Shown piece after piece: positions 53,501 through 61,887 of a stretch of DNA of 64,000 nt. Where the stretch lies: assembly GCA_902491915.1 (NCBI GenBank), contig CABUJL010000001.1, positions 1 to 64,000 on the forward strand, read 5' to 3'. How positions within the stretch are numbered: position 1 is the first letter of the stretch; every line of letters starts with the position of its first letter. Origin of the DNA: an uncultured Collinsella sp. (lineage in GTDB: Bacteria > Actinomycetota > Coriobacteriia > Coriobacteriales > Coriobacteriaceae). The position numbers were made by a program, and so were the translations under genes. The notes beneath the pieces were generated by a model. That model ran no database searches. It saw nothing but the letters and a program-made list of their open reading frames with translations, and had not been told where the DNA came from.

Positions 53501-53716
53501 CTACTCGGCGACAGCGGACTTCTCCGCTGCGATCTCGCGGGCGCGCTGCTCCGTGAGGATGCGAGCGATGTCCTTCTTCACGGTGTTGACGCGAGCGGTG
53601 TTGTCCAGCTGGCTGGTGGCCATCTGGAAACGAAGGTTAAAGAGCTCGGCGCGCATTTCCTTCAGCTTCTCAACGAGCTGAGCGTCCGAGAGCTCACGAA
53701 TCTCTGCGGGCTTCAT
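53501..53716 (-). CDS. rpmC: 50S ribosomal protein L29
   Basis: 71 residues. [20 protein letters not shown] and NLRFQMATSQLDNTARVNTV match L29. Start overlaps the rplP stop by one base (TAATG). Confidence 0.97.
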   Translation of the reverse strand: MKPAEIRELSDAQLVEKLKEMRAELFNLRFQMATSQLDNTARVNTVKKDIARILTEQRAREIAAEKSAVAE

Positions 53717-54219
53717 TAGTTCTCCTCCTTGGCGGCGGCGGCGTCCTCAGCAGCCCACTTGGCCTCGAGAGCGGCCTCCTCAGCCATCTCCTTCTCGATG
53801 CGCTGCTCAGCGTTCTTAGCAGCAACAATCTTGGTCTTGATGGGGAGCTTGTGCTGCGCAAGACGCAGAGCCTCGCGAGCGACCTCCTCGGGAACACCCT
53901 TGACCTCGAACATGATGCGGCCGGGCTTTACGACGGCCACCCACTCCTCGGGGTTACCCTTACCAGAACCCATGCGAGTCTCGGCAGGCTTCTTGGTGAT
54001 GGGCTTATCGGGGAAGATCGTGATGTAGACACGACCGCCACGCTTCATGTAGCGGGTCATGGCAATACGAGCGGCCTCGATCTGACGGTTGGTGATCCAA
54101 TGGGCCTCGAGAGCCTGGATACCAAACTCGCCGAAATGCAGCTCGGTATTACCCTTGGCCTGGCCCTTCATGGAGCCACGCTGCACCTTGCGGTGAAGAA
54201 TACGCTTAGGGGCAAGCAC
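53716..54219 (-). CDS. rplP: 50S ribosomal protein L16
   Basis: 167 residues. [39 protein letters not shown] and [20 protein letters not shown] are L16. About 25 residues longer than usual, with an Ala/Glu-rich tail ([20 protein letters not shown]). GTG start at 54219 overlaps the rpsC stop. Confidence 0.97.
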   Translation of the reverse strand: MLAPKRILHRKVQRGSMKGQAKGNTELHFGEFGIQALEAHWITNRQIEAARIAMTRYMKRGGRVYITIFPDKPITKKPAETRMGSGKGNPEEWVAVVKPGRIMFEVKGVPEEVAREALRLAQHKLPIKTKIVAAKNAEQRIEKEMAEEAALEAKWAAEDAAAAKEEN

Positions 54220-54929
54220 TACTGACCCCTCCTCTCGGAGTTACGACGACGAGGACGGGAAGAGCCCTCGAGTGCAGGGTTGGGAACAGGCTGGCCCGGG
54301 AGCTTCTCGCCCAGGTAAATCCAGACCTTCACGCCGCAAGCGCCCATGGTGGTGCTGGCGACAGCCGTGCCGTAGTCGATCTTGGCACGGAGGGTGTGCA
54401 GAGGCACGCGACCCTCGCGGTACCACTCACGACGGCCCATCTCGGCACCGCCGAGACGACCGGAGCACTGGATACGGATGCCCTTAGCGCCAGCCTTGCG
54501 GGCGGACTGGACAGCCTTGCGCATAGCGCGACGGAAGGCAACGCGGCCCTCGAGCTGCTCGGCGATAGACTGAGCAACGAGGTTGGCGTCGAGCTCGGGG
54601 CGCTTGATCTCGACAACGTCGACGGAGAGCTGGCCCTTGGAGACGCCAGCGACCTTCTCGAGCTCGGTACGGAGGGTATCGATCTCGGCACCCTTCTTAC
54701 CGATGACAACGCCGGGGCGAGCGGTGAGGATGATGACCTTCACCTTGTCGCCAGCGCGCTCGATCTCGACGCGGGAGACAGCTGCGCGGGAAAGACGCTT
54801 CTCGAGGTACTTACGAATCTCGAGATCGTTACCGAGGGTCTTAGCGTAATCCTTCTCTGCGAACCAGCGGGAGCGCCAGTTCTCGGTGATGCCAAGACGG
54901 AAGCCGGTGGGGTAGACTTTCTGACCCAT
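54219..54929 (-). CDS. rpsC: 30S ribosomal protein S3
   Basis: 236 residues. [20 protein letters not shown], the KH motif [20 protein letters not shown], and [20 protein letters not shown] C-terminal signature ([20 protein letters not shown]). Helps form the mRNA entry tunnel. Confidence 0.98.
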   Translation of the reverse strand: MGQKVYPTGFRLGITENWRSRWFAEKDYAKTLGNDLEIRKYLEKRLSRAAVSRVEIERAGDKVKVIILTARPGVVIGKKGAEIDTLRTELEKVAGVSKGQLSVDVVEIKRPELDANLVAQSIAEQLEGRVAFRRAMRKAVQSARKAGAKGIRIQCSGRLGGAEMGRREWYREGRVPLHTLRAKIDYGTAVASTTMGACGVKVWIYLGEKLPGQPVPNPALEGSSRPRRRNSERRGQ

Positions 54930-54935
54930 ACAGCT

Positions 54936-55307
54936 TTACGCCTCCTTTCGAGGAGCAACGACGACGGTGATGTGGGAAGTACGCTTCAGAATGCGAGAAG
55001 CGGAACCCTTGGCGCGGGGACGGATGCGCTTAAGCGTCGGACCCTCGTCAACATAGGCAGCGGCGACAACCAGGTTGTCGGCACGCAGACCGTTGTTGTT
55101 CTCGGCGTTCGCAACGGCGGAACGGAGAACCTTCTCGACATCCACGGCGACGGCGCGGTCGCAGAAGTGGAGGATGTCGAAGGCCTGAGCGACAGGCTTG
55201 CGGCGGATCAGATCGACCACCAGGCGGGCCTTGCTGGGGGAAACACGCACGTACTTAGCGACGGCGCGAACCTCGGTGGCCTCAGTTTCAATAGACTTAG
55301 TTGCCAT
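54936..55307 (-). CDS. rplV: 50S ribosomal protein L22
   Basis: 123 residues. [20 protein letters not shown] and [20 protein letters not shown] are the L22 core and the beta-hairpin reaching the exit tunnel. 6 bases before rpsC. Confidence 0.98.
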   Translation of the reverse strand: MATKSIETEATEVRAVAKYVRVSPSKARLVVDLIRRKPVAQAFDILHFCDRAVAVDVEKVLRSAVANAENNNGLRADNLVVAAAYVDEGPTLKRIRPRAKGSASRILKRTSHITVVVAPRKEA

Positions 55308-55321
55308 TTACGGTTAACCCC

Positions 55322-55582
55322 CTATTTGGCCTTGTGGCCACGGAACGTACGAGTCGGCGCGAACTCGCCGAGCTTGTGACCAACCATGGACTCGGTAACA
55401 TACACGGGCACATGCTTGCGGCCGTCGTGGACGGCGATGGTGTGACCAACCATCTCGGGGAAGATGGTGGACGCGCGGGACCAGGTCTTCACGACGTCCT
55501 TCTTGCCAGCCTCGTTCATCGCGGTGATACGCGAGAGAAGGCGAGTCTCCACGAACGGGCCCTTTTTGAGACTTCTGCTCAT
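55322..55582 (-). CDS. rpsS: 30S ribosomal protein S19
   Basis: 86 residues. [20 protein letters not shown] and [14 protein letters not shown] motif ([20 protein letters not shown]) then [12 protein letters not shown]. Confidence 0.98.
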   Translation of the reverse strand: MSRSLKKGPFVETRLLSRITAMNEAGKKDVVKTWSRASTIFPEMVGHTIAVHDGRKHVPVYVTESMVGHKLGEFAPTRTFRGHKAK

Positions 55583-55614
55583 AAGTGCTTTCTCCTAAAA
55601 CTCGGTATCCGAAA

Positions 55615-56445
55615 TTACTTCTTACGGCGACGAATGATGTGCTGGTTCGAGACCTTCTTCTTCTTGCGCGTACGAAGGCCCTTCGTCGGCTTACCCCAGG
55701 GGGTAACGGAGGGACGACCAGAGGTGTGGTTCTTGCCCTCGCCACCGCCGTGCGGGTGGTCGACAGGGTTCATGACGGTACCGCGGACGGTCGGGCGCAC
55801 GTTCATGTGACGCTTACGGCCGGCCTTGCCGATGACGATGTTGGAGTGATCGGCGTTGCCGACCTCACCGACGGTGGCGCGGCAGGTAACGAGGATGCGG
55901 CGCATCTCGGAGGAAGGCATACGGACGATGGCGTACTTGCCCTCCTTGCCCATCAGCTGGCAGGAGTTACCGGCGGAACGGGCGATAGCAGCGCCCTTGC
56001 CCGGCTGGAACTCGACGGCGTGGATGAGCGTACCGACGGGGATGTCGGCGAGGGGCAGAGCGTTGCCCGGCTTGATGTCGGCGTCAGAACCGGACATGAT
56101 GGTCTGACCGACCTCGAGACCCTTGGGGGCCAGGATGTAGCGCTTCTCACCGTCAGCGTAGTGCAGCAGAGCGATGCGAGCGGAACGGTTCGGATCGTAC
56201 TCGATCGTGGCAACCTTGGCGGGCACGCCGTCCTTGTTGCGCTTGAAGTCGATCACGCGATAACGACGCTTCACGCCGCCGCCCTGGTGGCGGGTGGTGA
56301 TGCGGCCGTTGTTGTTACGACCGGCCTTCTTGGGCAGGGGCTCGAGAAGAGACTTCTCGGGCTTGGTGCAGGTGATCTCGGAGAAGTCGGAGATCGTCTG
56401 CCAACGCCTACCAGCGGAGGTCGGCTTAAGGTGCTTTACAGCCAT
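55615..56445 (-). CDS. rplB: 50S ribosomal protein L2
   Basis: 276 residues. [38 protein letters not shown] and the peptidyl-transferase-proximal [13 protein letters not shown] are hallmarks. ATG at 56445 with GAAAGGGATT upstream; a longer frame from 56520 would run into the hairpin region and is rejected. Confidence 0.98.
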   Translation of the reverse strand: MAVKHLKPTSAGRRWQTISDFSEITCTKPEKSLLEPLPKKAGRNNNGRITTRHQGGGVKRRYRVIDFKRNKDGVPAKVATIEYDPNRSARIALLHYADGEKRYILAPKGLEVGQTIMSGSDADIKPGNALPLADIPVGTLIHAVEFQPGKGAAIARSAGNSCQLMGKEGKYAIVRMPSSEMRRILVTCRATVGEVGNADHSNIVIGKAGRKRHMNVRPTVRGTVMNPVDHPHGGGEGKNHTSGRPSVTPWGKPTKGLRTRKKKKVSNQHIIRRRKK

Positions 56446-56525
56446 TACAATCCCTTTCAATAGGAATCCGTTAGCCATCGCAGACAGGGATTCGAGGTTC
56501 TGCCTCGGGTGCGATGACACCGGAC

Positions 56526-56551
56526 GTATACACGGTTCCGGGCGTGTCCAT
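56526..56551 (-). promoter_or_regulatory. Promoter-like motif in the rplW-rplB gap, near-copy of the rplC promoter
   Basis: 23 of 26 bases match 58391-58416. On the minus strand both read ATGGA-ACGCCCG-A-CCGTG TATAC. Here the -10 is TATACG rather than TATACT. Suggests an internal promoter or a shared regulator site. It lies about 80 bases before the L2 start. Confidence 0.45.
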
Positions 56552-56570
56552 TTTATACGCCCAAAACCTT

Positions 56571-56606
56571 GAGCTCCCGCCTCCCCTATTTGGGAGGCAT
56601 GAGCTC
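56571..56606 (-). other. Stem-loop after rplW
   Basis: On the minus strand GAGCTCATGCCTCCC-loop-GGGAGGCGGGAGCTC, 18 bases after the rplW stop, followed by AAGGTTTTGGG. An attenuator-like hairpin inside the S10 block, directly upstream of the promoter-like motif. Confidence 0.6.
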
Positions 56607-56624
56607 ACTCAACAGCAGCGAGTC

Positions 56625-56912
56625 TTAGGCCTGGTTGCCAAAGACCTCGATGGTGTCGCCCTCGGCCAGCGTGACGATGGCCTTCTTCCAAGAACGGGTC
56701 TTGCCGGCGACATAGCGCACGCGCTTGGTCTTGGGCTTGACCGTCAGGGTGTTCACGCGAACGACCTTGACGCCGAAGATCTCCTCGACAGCGTCCTTGA
56801 TCTGATACTTGTTAGCATCCTTGGCGACCTCGAACGTGTACTTGTTCACCTCCATGCCGGAGAAGGAACGCTCGGACACGATCGGACGGATGATGATCTC
56901 GTGGGCGGTCAT
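56625..56912 (-). CDS. rplW: 50S ribosomal protein L23
   Basis: 95 residues. EIIIRPIVSERSFSGMEVNK and KYTFEVAKDANKYQIKDAVE mark L23, the exit-tunnel docking protein for SRP and trigger factor. ATG directly follows the rplD stop. Confidence 0.97.
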   Translation of the reverse strand: MTAHEIIIRPIVSERSFSGMEVNKYTFEVAKDANKYQIKDAVEEIFGVKVVRVNTLTVKPKTKRVRYVAGKTRSWKKAIVTLAEGDTIEVFGNQA

Positions 56913-57539
56913 TTATGCAAGCACCTCCCCGAAGTGAGCGGCGATGTCGGCGGGCATCAGCACAGCGTTGTTGTTGACGAGATCGTAGGTGTTGGCCTCG
57001 TCAGCGGTGATGATGAACGTCTTGGGAATGTTGCGGAACGACAGGTAGGCGTTGACGTCCTCATCGCGAACGATGATGGTCAGACGCTTGCCCTCAAGGC
57101 CGAGAGCCTTGAGCATGGCGACGGCAGCCTTGGTGGAAGGCTTCTCGAAGCCGTAGTCGTCGACGAGCACGAGCTCGCCATCGGCCAGCTTGGCGGACAG
57201 CGCGGAGCGCATAGCCAGCTTGACCTCCTTGTTGTTCATACGCTTGGCGTAGGAACGGGGCTTGGGGGCGAAGACAACGCCACCGTGACGCCACTGGGCA
57301 GCACGGATGGAACCCTGGCGGGCACGGCCGGTGCCCTTCTGACGCCAAGGCTTCTTGCCGCCACCGGAAACCTCAGAGCGGCCCTTAGCGGACTGGGTGC
57401 CCTGACGCCAAGAGGCCATCTGGCACTTGACGATGTGGTGCATAACGTGGATGTTCGGCTCGATGCCGTACACCTCAGCGGCGAGCTCGGCCTCGGCGAC
57501 CTTCTTGCCCTCGCTGTTCTTAACTTCAAACTTTGCCAT
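56913..57539 (-). CDS. rplD: 50S ribosomal protein L4
   Basis: 208 residues. The tunnel loop GGGKKPWRQKGTGRARQGSI and C-terminal VNNNAVLMPADIAAHFG. In enterobacteria L4 represses its own S10 operon; the structured rplC leader here could serve a like role, untested. Confidence 0.98.
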   Translation of the reverse strand: MAKFEVKNSEGKKVAEAELAAEVYGIEPNIHVMHHIVKCQMASWRQGTQSAKGRSEVSGGGKKPWRQKGTGRARQGSIRAAQWRHGGVVFAPKPRSYAKRMNNKEVKLAMRSALSAKLADGELVLVDDYGFEKPSTKAAVAMLKALGLEGKRLTIIVRDEDVNAYLSFRNIPKTFIITADEANTYDLVNNNAVLMPADIAAHFGEVLA

Positions 57540-57585
57540 TTAAGTGTTCTCCTTGGTATGACGCTGGGCTAAATGGGCTGGGCCC

Positions 57586-58206
57586 TTAGGCCATACGGAT
57601 GGCGACGAGACCATTCTTGGCACCCGGGACAGCGCCCTTGACCAAGATGAGGTTCTGCTCGGCATCGATGCGGACAACGGAAAGGTTCTTGACGGTAACG
57701 CGCTCGTTACCCATGTGACCGGCCATCTTGACGCCCTTGAGGACGCGCGCAGGATAGGCGCACTGACCGATAGAACCGGGGTGACGCTGGAAGTGAGAAC
57801 CATGCGTCATAGGACCGCGGCGCTGACCCCAGCGCTTGATGCGACCCTGGAAGCCCTTACCCTTGGAGGTACCGATGACGTCGACCTTCTCGACATCAGC
57901 GAAATCAGCGACGGTGACGACCTCGCCGACCTTGTGCTCCTCGCCGTTCTCGACGCGGACCTCACGAAGGAAACGGACAGGCTCGACGCCAGCCTTGGCG
58001 AAGTGACCAGCCATGGGCTTGTTCACGTTCTTGGCCTTGATGTCGCCGAAACCGATCTGGACGGCGTCATAGCCGTCGGTTGCCTGAGTTTTAACCTGCG
58101 AGACAGCGCAGGGGCCAGCCTGGATGACCGTGACGGGAACGACGTTGTCGTCCTCGTCCCAAACCTGGGTCATGCCAATCTTGCGGCCGAGAATCATGCT
58201 GATCAA
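57586..58206 (-). CDS. rplC: 50S ribosomal protein L3
   Basis: 206 residues. [40 protein letters not shown] and [14 protein letters not shown] are L3. Start uncertain: TTG at 58206 has GGGA 7 bases upstream; ATG at 58197 is the alternative but has no Shine-Dalgarno. First gene of its operon; rpsJ is not upstream. Confidence 0.97.
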   Translation of the reverse strand: MISMILGRKIGMTQVWDEDDNVVPVTVIQAGPCAVSQVKTQATDGYDAVQIGFGDIKAKNVNKPMAGHFAKAGVEPVRFLREVRVENGEEHKVGEVVTVADFADVEKVDVIGTSKGKGFQGRIKRWGQRRGPMTHGSHFQRHPGSIGQCAYPARVLKGVKMAGHMGNERVTVKNLSVVRIDAEQNLILVKGAVPGAKNGLVAIRMA

Positions 58207-58226
58207 GATATGATCCCAACTCTCGC

Positions 58227-58278
58227 GTGGTCTTGGGACAATGCGTACACCACCGAGCGTACGCCCCTAGAGGACCAC
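58227..58278 (-). promoter_or_regulatory. Structured leader of the rplC operon
   Basis: On the minus strand GTGGTC...GACCAC form an outer 6-bp stem and GCGTAC...GTACGC an inner one around CTCGGTG. It lies 20 bases before the L3 start in a leader of about 180 bases. A candidate for ribosomal-protein autogenous control. Confidence 0.45.
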
Positions 58279-58389
58279 TACTTACACGACGTGCTCCCCA
58301 GCCTTGTATAGCGTCCGGACTACCTGACAACCCTATTAAGCAGGCATTTTGTCCAGCCAGAATACTCCCCTGGTTTCACACAGCTGTTT

Positions 58390-58416
58390 AGTATACACGG
58401 CTGCGGGCGTATCCAT
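58390..58416 (-). promoter_or_regulatory. Candidate promoter of the rplC operon
   Basis: Extended -10 TG-TATACT (58397-58390) on the minus strand, behind the block ATGGATACGCCCGCAGCCG. -35 similarity is weak (TCGATG). A near-copy is in the rplW-rplB gap, and the rplE promoter has a similar TACGC-CC spacing upstream of TATA. Confidence 0.5.
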
Positions 58417-58465
58417 CGAGATTCATATTTCACTCACATTGTTTACGCAGGTAAAGTGCGTGGCA

Positions 58466-58630
58466 CGTTCCCAGTGTGCGGCGGAGGGGGCGGGCCTGAG
58501 ACATATTAAGGTTGCTGCTCTACAGTCCTGCTCACGACGGAGAGCACATTAAGTGCTCTCCTGTTCGTGCGGAACTCGCGACAACCTTAATATGTCTCAG
58601 GCCCGCCCCCTCCGCCGCACACTGGGAACG
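58466..58630. repeat. 165-bp element with perfect 49-bp inverted-repeat arms
   Basis: Arm 58466-58514 (CGTTCCCAGTGTGCGGCGGA ... TTAAGGTTG) is the exact reverse complement of 58582-58630. Pairing extends outward to CGTGGC/CCACG with one bulge. The 67-base centre contains an inner hairpin GGAGAGCAC-ATTAA-GTGCTCTCC (58539-58561). Between the phosphatase gene (ends 58666 on the minus strand) and the rplC promoter; no coding capacity. Resembles a MITE-like or very long hairpin element; it would terminate or be processed if transcribed. Confidence 0.85.
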
Positions 58631-58665
58631 CCACGTTGATGTCTGCTTAACTCTGCTCGCTCAGG

Positions 58666-59292
58666 CTAATGACTTTGTTGGGGGTCCACTATTTGCTGAA
58701 GGGTGAACTTGCATTGCATTGGCTCGCCTTCTGCTTGTGGCTTTGCCTCTTCGAAATCGAAGATCATGATGGCGCAGTTGGGGAGTTTTGCTGGGAGTTC
58801 GAAGCCCTCTGGGGCTGCAGCTTTGATGAATTGGCGGCTGGCGCTGCCGTGGCTTACTGCTAGGAGGGTTTCGATACCATCGGCGCTCATGAGATTGGTG
58901 AGGGTGGCTACCATGCGTTCTTGCAACGCTTTGCTTCCCTCTCCTCCAAAGGGGACCAGATCTTCGCCTGGATCCCAGACGTCGGTGGGCAGCGCGTCGT
59001 GCGGGCCTTCCTCGAAGGTTCCATAGCAGCGCTCGATGATGCCTTCGCAGGGCTCGACTGCTGCGTCCGGGCCGAGGAGCTCGCATGCGACGCGCTGAGC
59101 TGTGTCCATGGCTCGGCCTAAGGGTGATGAGGCCACTTTGTCGGGAACGACGTTGTGGGCTTTGAGCCATGCGGCTGCCATCCCGGCTTGCTGACGGCCC
59201 AAATCGGTGAGCGGTGAATCGCAGCGACCCTGGACGAGCTTTTTAACGTTGAATTCTGTCTGGCCGTGGCGGAGTAGATATAGACGCTTCAT
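58666..59292 (-). CDS. Histidine phosphatase superfamily protein
   Basis: 208 residues. LYLLRHGQTEFNVKKLVQGR with the RHG motif at residues 8-10, SSPLGRAMDTA, and LAVSHGSASRQF (second His). Phosphoglycerate-mutase-like phosphatase of small phosphorylated compounds, substrate unknown. ATG at 59292. Confidence 0.88.
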   Translation of the reverse strand: MKRLYLLRHGQTEFNVKKLVQGRCDSPLTDLGRQQAGMAAAWLKAHNVVPDKVASSPLGRAMDTAQRVACELLGPDAAVEPCEGIIERCYGTFEEGPHDALPTDVWDPGEDLVPFGGEGSKALQERMVATLTNLMSADGIETLLAVSHGSASRQFIKAAAPEGFELPAKLPNCAIMIFDFEEAKPQAEGEPMQCKFTLQQIVDPQQSH

Positions 59293-59331
59293 GCTCTCCC
59301 CTTCTGTATAACTTGCTTTGCCGGCGCAGCC

Positions 59332-60486
59332 CTACTCGTGGGTATGGCCTACGTAGTCTTCATCGATCGTGATCTTGGCAATCGACTTGGGGTATTCCGA
59401 CTCGACCCGTTGTGTCAGCGCGTGCTTTACGTCTTCGGCACTCATCTGCAGATCCGAGGGACGCACGCAGTCAAAGATCACGTTGGTGTGCGTAGGACCC
59501 GGCACGCAGCGCAGGTCATGAATCGAGAGGCGGTTATCGATCTCCTGGGCCATGGCGTGAATGCGCAAGCGCATGCTCGCCAGCTTGGGGTCATCGGTCA
59601 CGATGGGATCGTAGTGAAGCGTAACGATCATGCCGTCTTCGTCCCTAAACGACTGCTCGATGTTATCGAGCGTGTCGTGACTTTCCAACGGGCTGTCCTC
59701 GGCCGCCATCTCGGCATGCGCACTTGCAAACTTCCTGCCCGGGCCGTAGTCGTGAACCATCAAATCGTGAACGCCCAAAACGCCGGGATAGCTCATGATC
59801 TTGTCTCGAATGTGCTTGACCAGCTTAGGATCGGGCGACTGACCCAAAAGCGGGCTCACCGTATCCTGGATGAGTTCAAAACCGCTCCAGCCAATATAGG
59901 CGCCAACGGCAAGGCCGACCCATGCGTCAAGATTGATGTGCGTCACCTGCGAAACAATCGCGCACGCCAGCACGGCGCCCGTGGCTAGGACATCGTTCTT
60001 GGAATCCTGCGCGGTCGCATGCAGCGTCTCGGACTCAATGCGGTCACCGAGCTTTTGGTTGAGGGCCGCCATCCACAGCTTTACGACCATCGAAAGCACT
60101 AGAACTGCCACCAGGGCAAGCGAGAACTCGACAGGTTCGGGGTGGATGATGCGCTCAACCGAGGACTTCACCAGCTCAACGCCAATCAGCAGCACGAGCG
60201 CCGCCACGACCAGACCCGAGAGATACTCGTAGCGACCGTGGCCGTAAGGATGCTCGGGGTCGGCCGGCTTGCTCGCCAGCTTAAAGCCCAGCACGCTCAC
60301 GATGTTCGAGCTGGCATCGGACAGGTTGTTCATGGCATCCGCCACAATCGAAACCGATCCCGACAGCACGCCAATTACGCCCTTCGCAGCGCATAGTGCC
60401 ACATTGGCGAGAATACACACCACGCCCGTCAACGTGCCCACGCGCGCACGGTCGCCCTGCGCACGCTTAACAATCCACTCGACCAT
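59332..60486 (-). CDS. Cation diffusion facilitator (CDF) transporter
   Basis: 384 residues. Six membrane segments in the first ~210 residues; DAMNNLSDASSNIVSVLGFK and HPYGHGRYEYLSGLVVAALV carry the metal-site Asp/His of the CDF family; the C-terminal cytoplasmic domain begins near VLGVHDLMVHDYGPGRKFAS and has HAEMAAED. Exports divalent metal (Zn, Mn, Fe or Co) by proton antiport. Longer than the usual ~300 residues by a C-terminal extension (about 300-384). Confidence 0.88.
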   Translation of the reverse strand: MVEWIVKRAQGDRARVGTLTGVVCILANVALCAAKGVIGVLSGSVSIVADAMNNLSDASSNIVSVLGFKLASKPADPEHPYGHGRYEYLSGLVVAALVLLIGVELVKSSVERIIHPEPVEFSLALVAVLVLSMVVKLWMAALNQKLGDRIESETLHATAQDSKNDVLATGAVLACAIVSQVTHINLDAWVGLAVGAYIGWSGFELIQDTVSPLLGQSPDPKLVKHIRDKIMSYPGVLGVHDLMVHDYGPGRKFASAHAEMAAEDSPLESHDTLDNIEQSFRDEDGMIVTLHYDPIVTDDPKLASMRLRIHAMAQEIDNRLSIHDLRCVPGPTHTNVIFDCVRPSDLQMSAEDVKHALTQRVESEYPKSIAKITIDEDYVGHTHE

Positions 60487-60518
60487 CTACATCCGCCCCC
60501 ACGGTACTACCTATATAT

Positions 60519-61847
60519 CTATTGCTCAAACGGATTGTAGTGTAGCCACTTTGTCCCCCAGATACAAAAAAGGCCGCGACCCACACGGGCCACGGCCTTG
60601 GAGCATGGCAAAGGAATCGTCCTTGTGTCGCACAGGTTTACGCGCTTACTTCGGCCACGCTCTTCGAGGTTTCGGGTGAATCCGTCCCCCGTCGTCTGCC
60701 CCTTCGTCGGCACCACACCAAAGCAGTAGCTCAGCGCCGCAGACATCGCGAATGCTACACCACCGGCAGCGCAGCACCACAGCAGGTTCGAGATGCCGCC
60801 CGTGGCAAAGCCAATGACCATGAGGACATTCGTCATGCCGATGGTATAGGCCGTAACGTGGCCCACGGCCGCAACAAGGCCTCCGACGGCGCCGCCAATG
60901 GCCATGCACGTCAGGCACCTGCCATATTTAAAGCCGCAACCGTACAGCGCCGGCTCGCTTACGCCACCAAGCACGCCCGAGATCGAATAGCCCAGCATGA
61001 GCGCCTTCTCGTCCTTATCCGCAACGCGAAGCGACGCGCCAAAGGGCATGCCCCAAACGGCGAACGTTGCCATCGTCGCGGCGATCAGGATGCACGAATC
61101 CGTTCCCACACTCATAAACTGCGCATAGGCGAGCGATAGGACGACGTTGCTGACGCCCGCGATCTTTAGGAACTCCCAGCCTGCGGCAAGCCCCATGAGC
61201 GTGAGCAGCGACACAATGCCACCGGAATTGCCAAGCATAAACATAAGCTGGCCCAACAGCATGCCCAGATAGCTGCCCGCCGGCGCCGTAATGCACAGCG
61301 AAACCGGAACCATGACAAGCAAGGTCGCAAACGGAACAAACGAAAACGCCACGGCCTTAGGGATAACGCGCTTAAAGAAACACTCCACTCGCCATAGCAC
61401 GGGCACCGAGATGAGAACCGGAATAACAGTCGTCGTGTAATCGTTGACCGGCGCAGGAAGCAGACCATACACGGAAGTCATCGATGCCCCCGTCGTCGAT
61501 GCGGCATCGACAAGCTTGAGTAAATCGGGTGCAATCAATACGCCGCCCAGCATCATGCCCAGCTGCTCCGAGCAACCGAGCTGGCGGGCGGCCGCCCAAC
61601 CAAGATAAATGGGCAAAAAGTAGTAGCCGGCGTTATAGAGCCAACTGTAGAACAGGCGATAGATATCGGAATCGGCAGACCACAGGCCCAGCATGCCTTC
61701 GCCCATAATGACAGCGACGGTGCGGAACAACGCCGCGCAGACAATAAACGGCAGCGCCGACATCATGCTTTTGGACAGATAGTCCACCACGGCCATGGCG
61801 TTTGATGAAACCGACGTTGTAAACGAGGTGTTAGAAACTTGTAGCAT
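60519..61847 (-). CDS. PTS EIIC component, glucose superfamily, with an aberrant C-terminus
   Basis: 442 residues as read. Membrane EIIC domain: GWAAARQLGCSEQLGMMLGG, the GGVSEPALYGCGFKYGRC loop (GITEP-like substrate motif), and hydrophobic helices. No EIIB or EIIA. From about residue 395 the frame looks wrong: it runs through its own terminator hairpin (60566-60598). Deleting one base of the C5 run at 60686-60690 would give an end SVAEVSA with stop at about 60641. ATG at 61847 with AAAGG. Confidence 0.75.
   Translation of the reverse strand: MLQVSNTSFTTSVSSNAMAVVDYLSKSMMSALPFIVCAALFRTVAVIMGEGMLGLWSADSDIYRLFYSWLYNAGYYFLPIYLGWAAARQLGCSEQLGMMLGGVLIAPDLLKLVDAASTTGASMTSVYGLLPAPVNDYTTTVIPVLISVPVLWRVECFFKRVIPKAVAFSFVPFATLLVMVPVSLCITAPAGSYLGMLLGQLMFMLGNSGGIVSLLTLMGLAAGWEFLKIAGVSNVVLSLAYAQFMSVGTDSCILIAATMATFAVWGMPFGASLRVADKDEKALMLGYSISGVLGGVSEPALYGCGFKYGRCLTCMAIGGAVGGLVAAVGHVTAYTIGMTNVLMVIGFATGGISNLLWCCAAGGVAFAMSAALSYCFGVVPTKGQTTGDGFTRNLEERGRSKRVNLCDTRTIPLPCSKAVARVGRGLFCIWGTKWLHYNPFEQ
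60566..60598 (-). terminator. Terminator at the end of the PTS gene
   Basis: Minus strand GGCCGTGGCCC-GTG-GGTCGCGGCC followed by TTTTTTGT. The annotated frame of the EIIC gene overlaps it, evidence of a shifted frame. Confidence 0.8.
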
Positions 61848-61887
61848 GGAACGCCTTTCCCAATATGACATGCGGGCTGTCCCTTTG

